NCBI RefSeq assembly: GCF_004522105.1
Contig: NZ_SPUJ01000003.1
Location: forward strand, 310,001-374,000
Source of the DNA: Nocardioides sp. 1609
GTDB lineage: Bacteria > Actinomycetota > Actinomycetes > Propionibacteriales > Nocardioidaceae
Direction: 5' to 3'
DNA: 64,000 nt
The position numbers were made by a program, and so were the translations under genes. This document shows positions 38,235 through 47,713 of this stretch, one piece after another. The notes under the pieces were generated by a model, which saw only the letters and a program-made list of their open reading frames with translations, was not told the origin of the DNA and did no database searches. Positions within the stretch are counted from its first letter, which is position 1, and each line of letters opens with the position of its first letter.

Positions 38235-39628
38235 TCAGACCGCCTGGGAAACGCTCGACATGTTGAAGTCGGGCACCCGCAGCGCCGGCGTCGCGGTGCG
38301 CGAGAAGTAGTCGTCGCCCCACTCGCGGCTGAAGCTCGGGACGGTCCCCGAGGCGTGCGTGAAGCGGCGGAGGAGGTCGACCGGGCTCTCGTTGAACCGG
38401 AAGTTGTTCACCGAGCCGGTGACCTCGCCGTCCTCGACGAGGTAGACGCCGTCGCGGGTCAGCCCGGTGAGCAGCAACGACTGCGGGTCGACCTCGCGGA
38501 TGTACCAGAGGCAGGTGAGCAGGAGACCGCGCTCGGTGCCGGCGACGACGTCGGCGAGGCTGCCCTGCCCGCTGTCGACGTCGAGCACGAGGTTGTCGAC
38601 GGCCGGCGTGACCGGCTGCGAGGTCATCGTCGCCGAGTGCCGCGTCTGCAGGAGCGAGGTGAGCTCGCCGTCGCGGATCCAGTCGGTGCGCCCCAGCGGG
38701 AGACCGTTGTCGAAGACCGAGGAGGTGTTGCCCGACGACGTCGCGACGTTGAACGGCGCGCACCGGAGCCGGTCGTGGGCCGGGTCGCTGTAGAGGTGCA
38801 CGCCGCGGGCGGCGATCGTCTCGCCGATCCGGGTGCCGGTGGGGCGGCGGCTGTAGACCGACTGCCCCTCCCAGGCGTCGCGCGCACCGGCGGACCAGTA
38901 GGCGTCGATCATCAGGTCGGCGACCGCGGTGGGCGGCAGGATCGTGTCGTAGCGGCCCGCGGGCAGGTCGACGCGACGGTCGCCCCAGGCCAGCCGGCGC
39001 GCGACCTCGGACTCGATCGCGAGGGCGTCGACGTCGGCGAAGTCGCGGGTGGCGCCGCCCACCCAGGCGCTCTCGGTGCGTCCCTCGGGTGTGGTCGTCT
39101 TGCCGGTGCAGCCGTAGTGGCCGGTGGGCTGCACGTGGCGCAGCCGCAGCCCGGTGGACGAGCCGAGGTACGTCGTCGTCATCTCGTGGTTGACGAACCC
39201 GTAGAGCACCCGGCGACCGGCGTCGGCGACCCGGAAGGCCTCCCCGAGGGCAGGGGCGAAGGCGTCGTAGACGTGGATGTCGGTCGTCTCCGGGGCGGCG
39301 TCCCAGTCGGTGCTCGCCGGGACGTCGCGGACCAGCGGGTTCGCGTCCTCGGCCGGTGAGGCGGCCCGGGCGGCGGCGTCCGCGGCGGTGACCAGCGCGG
39401 TGACCTGCGCCTGGGTCGTCGCGCTGCCGGTGACCGACCCGGTCGCCGTACCGACGAACGAGACGACGGTGACCGAGACGCCGTGCATGACGCCGTTGGT
39501 GGTGAGGGTGTTGTTGGCCCAGCGCAGGTTGGCGCTGGTGTGGTCGCGGACGATCACGACGCAGTCGTCGGCGACCGAGGCGGCCAGCGCCTGCTCGACG
39601 AGGCTCTGGGGGTGCAGGGGAGTGCTCA

Positions 39629-39629
<1 letters not shown>
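38235..39629 (-). CDS. tldE: TldE/PmbA family protein (metalloprotease partner)
   Basis: 464 residues. TldE-type core with [21 protein letters not shown], and a C-terminal half with [61 protein letters not shown]. It lacks the HExxxH motif, as expected for the non-catalytic subunit of the TldD/TldE protease, which acts on small peptides in other bacteria. The ATG at 39629 overlaps the tldD stop by one base (TGATG), so the two are coupled. Confidence 0.88.
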
Positions 39630-41170
<1,541 letters not shown>

Positions 41171-41177
41171 GGGAGCG

Positions 41178-41183
41178 AACCTA
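41178..41183 (-). promoter_or_regulatory. -10 hexamer TAGGTT of tldD
   Basis: TAGGTT on the minus strand, 7 nt before the ATG at 41170; leaderless type. It lies 11 bp from the divergent -10 at 41195. Confidence 0.6.
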
Positions 41184-41194
41184 GCCCCTCCCAC

Positions 41195-41200
41195 TAGGGT
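41195..41200 (+). promoter_or_regulatory. -10 hexamer TAGGGT of the sulfotransferase gene
   Basis: TAGGGT, 7 nt before the GTG at 41208; leaderless type. The start points of the two divergent transcripts would be about 37 bp apart. Confidence 0.6.
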
Positions 41201-41207
41201 GCTGCTC

Positions 41208-41900
41208 GTGCACATCGGACCGTCGTGGCTCGGCATCGGCGCCCAGCGCAGCGGCACCACCTGGTTGACGGACCTCCTCGTGCAGCACCCGCTGGTCGGT
41301 CTCGGCACCAACGGCAAGAAGGAGCAGCACCTGCTCCACAAGGTCGGCGACGGCGTCGTCCCCGAGGCCGAGTACCTCGGGCTGTTCCCCGACGACGGCG
41401 TGCGCCGCGGCGACTGGACCCCGCAGTACCTCCGTCACGCCTCGACGCCGGCCGTCGCGGCGCGGCTGCTGCCCGACGTACCGGTGCTGGTGGTGCTGCG
41501 CGACCCGGTCGAGCGCTACCGCTCCGCGATGCGGTTGGCCGCCACCCGCGGCAGGTCGTGGCCCTACCCGGTGCCGATCACCGTGCAGACCTGGACCGGC
41601 TGCTACGCCGACCAGCTCGACATGTGGGCTGCTGCGGTCGGACGCGAGCGGATCCACGTGCTGGTCTACGAGCAGGTCCGCACCGACGCCCAGGGCACCG
41701 TCGACCGGTTGTGGTCCGCGCTCGGCCTGGACCCGGTGCCGCTCTCCGCGGTCGAGGAGGAGTCCAGCTCGTCGTCGCGAGCCGAGTGGGACTGGACCCC
41801 CGGCCTCCGCGAGACCCTGCAGACCCTCTACCGCCCCCAGGCCGACCGCCTCGAGCGCGACTGGGGCCTCGACCTCGCCACCTGGACCTCCCTCCGCTGA
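41208..41900 (+). CDS. Sulfotransferase domain protein
   Basis: 230 residues. The 5'-phosphosulfate loop is IGAQRSGTTWL (10-20), and the 3'-phosphate-binding part is VLVVLRDPVERYRSAMR further on. Such enzymes move sulfate from PAPS to a hydroxyl of a sugar, lipid or small molecule; the acceptor is unknown. The chosen GTG start at 41208 puts the P-loop nine residues into the protein, as is usual. It stands alone, divergent from tldD. Confidence 0.82.
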   Translation: MHIGPSWLGIGAQRSGTTWLTDLLVQHPLVGLGTNGKKEQHLLHKVGDGVVPEAEYLGLFPDDGVRRGDWTPQYLRHASTPAVAARLLPDVPVLVVLRDPVERYRSAMRLAATRGRSWPYPVPITVQTWTGCYADQLDMWAAAVGRERIHVLVYEQVRTDAQGTVDRLWSALGLDPVPLSAVEEESSSSSRAEWDWTPGLRETLQTLYRPQADRLERDWGLDLATWTSLR

Positions 41901-41912
41901 CCCCTCCCGACT

Positions 41913-41985
41913 GCCGAGTCGGCGTTCGTGCTCAGTCCTTGCGCCGACTCGACCCGATCCGACTTGAAGTTCACGCCGACTCGGC
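41913..41985. repeat. Inverted repeat between the sulfotransferase and DJ-1 genes
   Basis: 13-bp perfect arms GCCGAGTCGGCGT and its complement (41973-41985) enclose 47 nt that contain a third partial copy (GCGCCGACTCG at 41941). It follows the sulfotransferase stop by 12 bp and could end its transcript; the third copy suggests an intergenic repeat family. Confidence 0.65.
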
Positions 41986-42036
41986 GACTGGTGCGGGTCA
42001 CCCGCTGGGGCGGTGGGTGGGGGAGGCGGGTCTGCC

Positions 42037-42042
42037 TACCGT
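42037..42042 (+). promoter_or_regulatory. -10 hexamer TACCGT of the DJ-1/PfpI gene
   Basis: TACCGT ends 6 nt before the ATG at 42049; leaderless type. Confidence 0.5.
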
Positions 42043-42048
42043 CGAGGC

Positions 42049-42606
42049 ATGGCTACTGACACGAGCAAGAAGGTTGCGTTCCTGACCTCCAACGAGGGCA
42101 TCGAGAAGGCCGAGCTGGTCGAGCCTTGGCAGGCGGTCGTGGACGCCGGGTACGAGCCGGTGCTCTTGGCGCCCGAGGCCGGTGAGGCCGACCTGTACGA
42201 GCACCTCGACAAGGCCGGCTCGCAGAAGGTCGACGCGACGGTAGGCGGTGCCGACGCCGACGAGTACGCCGCCCTGGTGCTGCCCGGCGGGGTGGCGAAC
42301 CCCGACGCCCTGCGTCTCGACGCCGACGCCGTGAGCTTCGTCCGCGACTTCGTGGCGTCCGGCAAGCCGGTCGCCGCGATCTGCCACGCGGCCTGGGTCC
42401 TCGTCGAGGCCGACGTCGTGCGGGGGCGCACCGTCGCGTCCTGGCCGAGCCTGCAGACCGACATCCGCAACGCCGGGGGCGAGTGGCGCGACGAGGAGGT
42501 CGTCACCGACGGCAACCTCGTCACCAGCCGCAACCCGGGCGACATCCCGGCGTTCAACAACGCGCTGCTCGAGGCGATCGCGCACGGAGCCGCCGGCACG
42601 TCGTGA
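42049..42606 (+). CDS. DJ-1/PfpI family protein
   Basis: 185 residues, class I glutamine amidotransferase-like fold. The nucleophile elbow is AAICHAAWVLVEA with C112 and H113, and the acidic partner is E17 in NEGIEKAELVEPW. The typical PfpI stretches VLPGGVANPDALRLDADAVSFVRDF and VVTDGNLVTSRNPGDIPAFNN are present. Members act as proteases, deglycases or stress proteins; which applies is not decided. Start ATG at 42049 agrees with both the hexamer and family alignment. Confidence 0.9.
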   Translation: MATDTSKKVAFLTSNEGIEKAELVEPWQAVVDAGYEPVLLAPEAGEADLYEHLDKAGSQKVDATVGGADADEYAALVLPGGVANPDALRLDADAVSFVRDFVASGKPVAAICHAAWVLVEADVVRGRTVASWPSLQTDIRNAGGEWRDEEVVTDGNLVTSRNPGDIPAFNNALLEAIAHGAAGTS

Positions 42607-42638
42607 CCAGCGGCTCGTGACCCACACCTCGTGACCGG

Positions 42639-45620
42639 CTACCGGCGCAGGCTCACCGTCGAGCCGCGCCGGTGCTTGGCCACGTGCAGCTGCGTGGGGA
42701 TCCGGTCGCGCATCTCGGCCACGTGGCTGACCACGCCCACGACCCGGCCGCCGTCGCGCAGCGAGTCGAGGGTGTCCATCACGTCGTCGAGGGTGTCGGC
42801 GTCGAGCGACCCGAAACCCTCGTCGACGAAGAGCGTGTCGAGGGTCGCTCCGCCCGCCTCGTGGGAGATGACGTCGGCCAGGCCGAGCGCGAGGGCGAGG
42901 GAGACCACGAACGTCTCGCCGCCCGAGAGCGTGGCGGGGTCGCGCGACTCGCCGGACCAGTCGTCGCGCACGAGCAGGCTGAGTCCGCCGCGGGACTCGC
43001 CCGCGCCGCGCTGGCCGGTGTGCTCGAGGGAGTAGCGCTGGTCGCTCATCCGGGCGAGGCGCTCGTTGGCTGCCGCGACGACCTGCGAGAGGCGGTAGGC
43101 CAGGACGTAGGCCGAGAGCCGCATCTTGAGCAGGTTGTCGGCCGACTTGCCCTCGACGAACGCCGAGAGCCGGGCCACGACGCCGTGGTCGCGTCGGACC
43201 GGGGCCCAGGCCGCCAGCTCGGCGTCGAGGGTCGCGAGCAGGCCCGCGAGCCGCTCGGTGCGCGCGGAGTAGCGGCTCACGTCGGACGCCGCGGTCCGGA
43301 CCCGCGCGAGGACCTCGACGTGCCGCCGCTCCAGGAGGTCGACGTCGGGCAGCGGGACGGCGTCGTCGGGACCGGCGTCGCGGAGCACCTCGGTCACGGC
43401 CTCCAGGCGGCGCTCGTGGCGCGTGACGGCCTCGTCGAGGGCACGGAGCGCCCCGGCCTCGAGCGTCGCGGCCTGCGCGTCGGCGACGTGCTCGAACCCG
43501 GCGTCGGCGACCGCTGCGGCGACGGCCCGGTCAGCCGCGACCTGGGTGCCGGCGGCGGTGCGCGCCTCCTCTGCCGCGCGGGCCGCGGCCCGGCACAGCT
43601 CGGCGGTGCGGCGGTGTGCGTCGTGGACGGCGTCGAGGTCGGGGTGGTCGCCGAGGACGGCGGCGAGCTCGGCGCCGAGGGTCGCCTCCTCCTGGGTCAG
43701 CCCGCCGCGCTCGCCCACGAGCCGGAAGTCGGCGGCGAGGAGCTCGTCGCACCGGTGCTCGAGGTCGACCAGGGCACGCTCGTCGGTGCTCAGCCTGGCC
43801 TCGAGCTCGGGCAGCCGGCCGGCCGAGCGCAGGGCCGCCCCGAGCGAGTCCTGCAGGGTGGCGAGCCGTGCGGCGAGGTCGGCGACCGGGTCGTCGCCGA
43901 CCCGCGCCTCGGCCGCGGCCAGGGACTGCTCCAGCTCCCGCACCTGCTGGTCGAGCGCGTGCTCGACGACCTCGGCGTCGGCGACGGCGTTGAGCGCGGT
44001 CTTCTCGGTCGCCGCGTCGGGCGCGCCGGGTGCCGGACGCGCCTTCGCGGGGTGGTCGCCGGACCCGCAGACCGGGCAGCAGCCCCCGACGACCAGCGCC
44101 ACGGCGAGCTCGGCGGCCATGCCGTCGAGACGCAGCCGCTGGACGGCGAGGAGCTCGTCCTTGAGCACGAAGGTCTGCTCGCGGGTCTGCAGCCACCGCT
44201 CGCGGACCTCCTGGAGGCGCGCGCGCAGCACGACGACCTGCTCGTGGGCGTCGAGGCGTGACCGGGCGTCCTGCGCGGACGCCGTGAGGACGTCGACCCG
44301 GCGGGCGTCGTCGCGGGCGTGGGCGACCTCGGCGCGCAGCGCCGCGACCCGGTCGGGACGCACGGCACGCTCGTGCTGCACCCGGCCGAGCTCGTCGGCG
44401 AGCTGGGTGCGCCGGTCGGCGTTGTCGCGCAGCGCCCGCCGGACGGCGGCGAGCCGGTCGGCGTGCGGCCGCTGGGCCCGGGCCTCGGCGGCGGCCGCGA
44501 GGGACCGGTCGGCGAGCGCGGACAGCCGGTCGGGGTCGGGGACCTCGCCGAGCCGGTCGGCCACGGCGGCCAGGGCGGCGTCGGCCGCGGCGCCGGCGCG
44601 GGTCGCGGCGGCCCCGGCGGCCTGGGCCTGGTGGCGCCACGGGACCACGACGGCAGCGCGCCGCGCCGCGTCGAGCCGGGCCCGGTCGGCGCGGTGGGCG
44701 GCGGTCCGGCCGAGGAGCACGTCGCGCTCCTGACGCGCGGCGACGAGCCGCTCGCGGCGGGCGACGTCGGCGCGGGCGGCCTCGAGCGCGGCCCGCGCGG
44801 TCTGCTCCTCGACGCCGGCCGCGGTGAGCCGGGCCTGCGACTCCTCCCGCCCGGACACCGCGTCGGCCAGGCACGCCTCGACCCAGGCGCGCAGCGTGTC
44901 GTCGTCGACGGCCGGGGCGAGGTCGTGGACGTCGACGTGGTCGGGCAGCGGCGTCGCGGCGGCCTCGCTGACCCGGCTGACGACGTCGGCGACCCGCTGG
45001 TGCCCCGCGGCGGACTCGTGACCGAGGGCGATCCGGCGCTCGCGCAACCAGCGCTCGACCGCCTCGAACCGACCGGTGCGGAACAGCTGCTGCAGCAGCC
45101 GGTGCCGCTCGTCGGACCGGGCGCGCAGGAAGGCCTGGAAGCGGCCCTGCGGGAGCATCGCGACCTGGGTGAACTGGGTGAGGTCGAGGCCGAGCAGCCG
45201 GACGACGAGGTCGCCGGTCTCGTCGAGCCGGCTCGACAGGGGCTGCCAGTCGGGCCCGACCCGCTCCGACACCGTGACCTTGGCCGGCTCGGTGGTGGTG
45301 CCGGCACCGCGCTTCTTGGGGCGTTCCCACGCGGGGGAGCGCACGATGCGGAAGCGCCGGCCGGCGAGCGTCGCCTCGAGCGTGACCCGCGGCGGCGTGG
45401 TGGGGTCGGCCTGGTCCGAGCGCAGCCGCTTGGCCTGGCTGCGGTCGCCCGGCACGTCGCCGTACAGCGCGAAGCAGACGGCGTCGAGGACGCTCGTCTT
45501 GCCGGCGCCGGTGGCTCCGGAGAGCAGGAAGAGCCCGGCCTCGGACAGGTCGTCGAAGTCGATGGTCGCGGCGCCCGCGAACGGGCCGAACGCCTGGATC
45601 TCCAGGCGGTGCAGCCTCAC
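42639..45620 (-). CDS. sbcC: Exonuclease subunit SbcC
   Basis: 993 residues, SMC-like. Walker A GATGAGKTS (35-43), long coiled-coil arms rich in Ala/Arg/Glu/Leu, a zinc hook CPVC (C515-C518) at the tip, then the second arm, LSGGETFVVSLALALGLAD signature and Walker B LDTLFVDEGFGSLD. It forms the Mre11-Rad50-type nuclease with SbcD and acts on double-strand ends and hairpins. The GTG at 45620 overlaps the sbcD stop (GTGA). Arms are shorter than in enterobacteria, as usual for actinobacteria. Confidence 0.95.
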   Translation of the reverse strand: MRLHRLEIQAFGPFAGAATIDFDDLSEAGLFLLSGATGAGKTSVLDAVCFALYGDVPGDRSQAKRLRSDQADPTTPPRVTLEATLAGRRFRIVRSPAWERPKKRGAGTTTEPAKVTVSERVGPDWQPLSSRLDETGDLVVRLLGLDLTQFTQVAMLPQGRFQAFLRARSDERHRLLQQLFRTGRFEAVERWLRERRIALGHESAAGHQRVADVVSRVSEAAATPLPDHVDVHDLAPAVDDDTLRAWVEACLADAVSGREESQARLTAAGVEEQTARAALEAARADVARRERLVAARQERDVLLGRTAAHRADRARLDAARRAAVVVPWRHQAQAAGAAATRAGAAADAALAAVADRLGEVPDPDRLSALADRSLAAAAEARAQRPHADRLAAVRRALRDNADRRTQLADELGRVQHERAVRPDRVAALRAEVAHARDDARRVDVLTASAQDARSRLDAHEQVVVLRARLQEVRERWLQTREQTFVLKDELLAVQRLRLDGMAAELAVALVVGGCCPVCGSGDHPAKARPAPGAPDAATEKTALNAVADAEVVEHALDQQVRELEQSLAAAEARVGDDPVADLAARLATLQDSLGAALRSAGRLPELEARLSTDERALVDLEHRCDELLAADFRLVGERGGLTQEEATLGAELAAVLGDHPDLDAVHDAHRRTAELCRAAARAAEEARTAAGTQVAADRAVAAAVADAGFEHVADAQAATLEAGALRALDEAVTRHERRLEAVTEVLRDAGPDDAVPLPDVDLLERRHVEVLARVRTAASDVSRYSARTERLAGLLATLDAELAAWAPVRRDHGVVARLSAFVEGKSADNLLKMRLSAYVLAYRLSQVVAAANERLARMSDQRYSLEHTGQRGAGESRGGLSLLVRDDWSGESRDPATLSGGETFVVSLALALGLADVISHEAGGATLDTLFVDEGFGSLDADTLDDVMDTLDSLRDGGRVVGVVSHVAEMRDRIPTQLHVAKHRRGSTVSLRR

Positions 45621-46792
45621 GCCTCGACCTCCGTGGCCGGACGCAGGAGGGTGTCGGTGTCGGGGTCGTCGCAGCACGCGTCGACGGCGCGGAAGAGCTC
45701 GCGGAGCTCGTCGGCGCCGGGAGCGGCGCCACGCAGCTCGACCATGAACTCCCGGGCGACGTCGTGGTCGCGCCGGGCGTCGGCGGCCGACGCCCCCGGC
45801 GCGCCGAGCGTGGTGCGGGTGGCGGCGAAGGCGAGCACCATCGTGTGGGGGAAGCGGCGGCGCAGGCGCTCCATCGCCTGGAGCGGCCGGGCCGGGTCGG
45901 TGAGCGTGGCCTCGACCCACGAGGCCTCGTGCTCGGCCAGGGCGGGGTCGGCGAGCAGCTCCTCCACCGTGCCGCGCAGCCGTGCCAGCGGCCGCGGCAC
46001 CGGCGCCTCGACGAGCTCGGCGTGGGTGGAGCCGTCGGCGGCGAGGTCGACCAGCCAGGAGCCCTTGCGGTGCCCGGCCTCCGAGAACGAGTACGCCAGC
46101 GGGGACCCGCTGTAGCGGATCCGGTCGCCCAGGACGTGCGAGCCGTGCAGGTGGCCGAGCGCGACGTAGTCGACGCCGTCGAAGACCGACGTGGGGACCC
46201 GCGCGACCCCGCCGACGCTGATGTCGCGCTCGGAGTCGGAGGGCTGCGCGCCGGCGACGAAGGCGTGGGCCAGCACGACCGACCGGGTGCCGCGGCGCCC
46301 GGCCAGGTCGAGCCGCACCCGGCGCATCGCCTCGCCGAGCGCGGCCTGGTGCGAGCGCTGGTCGAGGCCCCACGGGTCGGCGACGGCGTGCGGGTCGAGG
46401 TAGGGGATGCCGTGGACGGCGACCGGGCCGTGGTCGTCGGCGAGCAGCACCGGGGTGCCGACGGCCCCGATGTCGGTGCGCAGGTGGACGCCGGCGGCGT
46501 CGATGAGCCGCGAGGAGAAGCCGAGCCGCTGCGCGGAGTCGTGGTTGCCGCTCGTGAGGACGACGGCGGCCCGCGACCGCGCGAGCCGCACGAGCGTCTC
46601 GTCGGCCAGCCGCACCGCGTCGACCGGCGGCAGCGCGCGGTCGTAGACGTCGCCGGCGACGACGACCAGGTCGACCCGCTCGGACTCGACGACCGCGAGC
46701 AGGTGGTCGACGAAGCGCTCCTGGTGCGCGAGCATCCCCTCCCGGTGGAACGACCGGCCCAGGTGCCAGTCGGAGGTGTGCAGGATGCGCAT
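45617..46792 (-). CDS. sbcD: Exonuclease subunit SbcD
   Basis: 391 residues, calcineurin-like nuclease. Metal-binding motifs are in order: HTSDWHLGR (5-13), VVAGDVYDRALP, TSGNHDSA, VLAHAFVAG and GHLHGSHVLG. C-terminal capping domain follows. Start ATG at 46792, defined by TAGCGT 7 nt upstream. Coupled to sbcC by a 4-bp overlap. Confidence 0.95.
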   Translation of the reverse strand: MRILHTSDWHLGRSFHREGMLAHQERFVDHLLAVVESERVDLVVVAGDVYDRALPPVDAVRLADETLVRLARSRAAVVLTSGNHDSAQRLGFSSRLIDAAGVHLRTDIGAVGTPVLLADDHGPVAVHGIPYLDPHAVADPWGLDQRSHQAALGEAMRRVRLDLAGRRGTRSVVLAHAFVAGAQPSDSERDISVGGVARVPTSVFDGVDYVALGHLHGSHVLGDRIRYSGSPLAYSFSEAGHRKGSWLVDLAADGSTHAELVEAPVPRPLARLRGTVEELLADPALAEHEASWVEATLTDPARPLQAMERLRRRFPHTMVLAFAATRTTLGAPGASAADARRDHDVAREFMVELRGAAPGADELRELFRAVDACCDDPDTDTLLRPATEVEA

Positions 46793-46799
46793 GTCGACC

Positions 46800-46805
46800 A
46801 CGCTA
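46800..46805 (-). promoter_or_regulatory. -10 hexamer TAGCGT of sbcDC
   Basis: TAGCGT on the minus strand, 7 nt before the ATG at 46792; leaderless type. Confidence 0.6.
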
Positions 46806-46881
46806 GGGGTGGGCACCGACAGCAGCCCGGAGCACGCGCCGACCGGGCCCGGCGGGTCCCGCGGGAGGTCCCCGGAGTGCC

Positions 46882-47703
46882 TCAGGAGTAGCGCACCACG
46901 CGACCGGGACGGGTGAACCCGTACAGGACGAGCCCGGCACGCCGCGCCAGGTCGACGGCGAGGCTGGTCGGGGCGCCGACCGCGACCAGCGACCCGGTGC
47001 CGACGGCGACCGCCTTCTGCACCAGCTCGAAACCGGCCCGCGCGCTGACCACCAGGCACGCCTCGGCCGGCGGCAGCCCGGCGAGCAGCCGGGCGCCGCT
47101 GACCTTGTCGACGGCGTTGTGCCGCCCGACGTCCTCCCGGACGACGAGCAGCTCGCCGGCGGCGGTGAACAGCGCCGCCGCGTGGGAACCCCCGGTGCGG
47201 TCGAAGACGCGCTGGTGCGTGCGCATGACGTCGGGGAGCCCGCGGACCACGTCGTCGCCGGGCAGGTCGCCGTCCCACCGGAGGATCTCGCCGGCCAACG
47301 CGCTCGTCACGCTGTCGGTGCCGCACACCCCGCAGGCCGAGGAGCCGGCGGACTGCGCGGCGTGCTGGTGGGGGAGCGCGGCCGGCTCGGTGTCGAGGCT
47401 CACGGTGACGACGTTGAACTCCTGCTCGGGGCGCAGCGTGACGTCGGTGCAGTAGGCGACGCGGTCGACGCGCGGCGCCAGGCCCTCGTGCAGCACCCAG
47501 CCGGCGGCGAGGTCGAAGTCGTTGCCGGGCGTGCGCATCGTCACCCAGACCCGGCGCGCCGGTGCGCCCGGCCACTGGAGCCGGATCTCGAGCGGCTCCT
47601 CGGTGATCACCCGGTCCTCGCGCTCGCGCCTGACCCCCTCCTCGCCACTGGTGATCTCGATGACCCGGAGGCGGACCGAGGGGCCGGGACGGCGCTCTCT
47701 CAC
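46882..47703 (-). CDS. fdhD: Formate dehydrogenase sulfurtransferase FdhD
   Basis: 273 residues. The sulfur-relay cysteines lie in SSACGVCGTDSVT; other family segments are VWVTMRTPGNDFDLAAGWVLHEG, VFDRTGGSHAAALF and VREDVGRHNAVDKVSGARLL. FdhD moves sulfur from a desulfurase to the molybdenum cofactor of formate dehydrogenase. No formate dehydrogenase gene is in the window. The start GTG at 47703 follows the pepN stop (47714) on the same strand by 10 bp, so it may share pepN's transcript. Confidence 0.93.
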   Translation of the reverse strand: MRERRPGPSVRLRVIEITSGEEGVRREREDRVITEEPLEIRLQWPGAPARRVWVTMRTPGNDFDLAAGWVLHEGLAPRVDRVAYCTDVTLRPEQEFNVVTVSLDTEPAALPHQHAAQSAGSSACGVCGTDSVTSALAGEILRWDGDLPGDDVVRGLPDVMRTHQRVFDRTGGSHAAALFTAAGELLVVREDVGRHNAVDKVSGARLLAGLPPAEACLVVSARAGFELVQKAVAVGTGSLVAVGAPTSLAVDLARRAGLVLYGFTRPGRVVRYS

Positions 47704-47713
47704 GGCCTCGACC

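Noticed and set aside
42672..44261. Long plus-strand frame across sbcC
   Set aside because: Low-complexity shadow of the SbcC coiled coil; no ribosome site and no family motifs.
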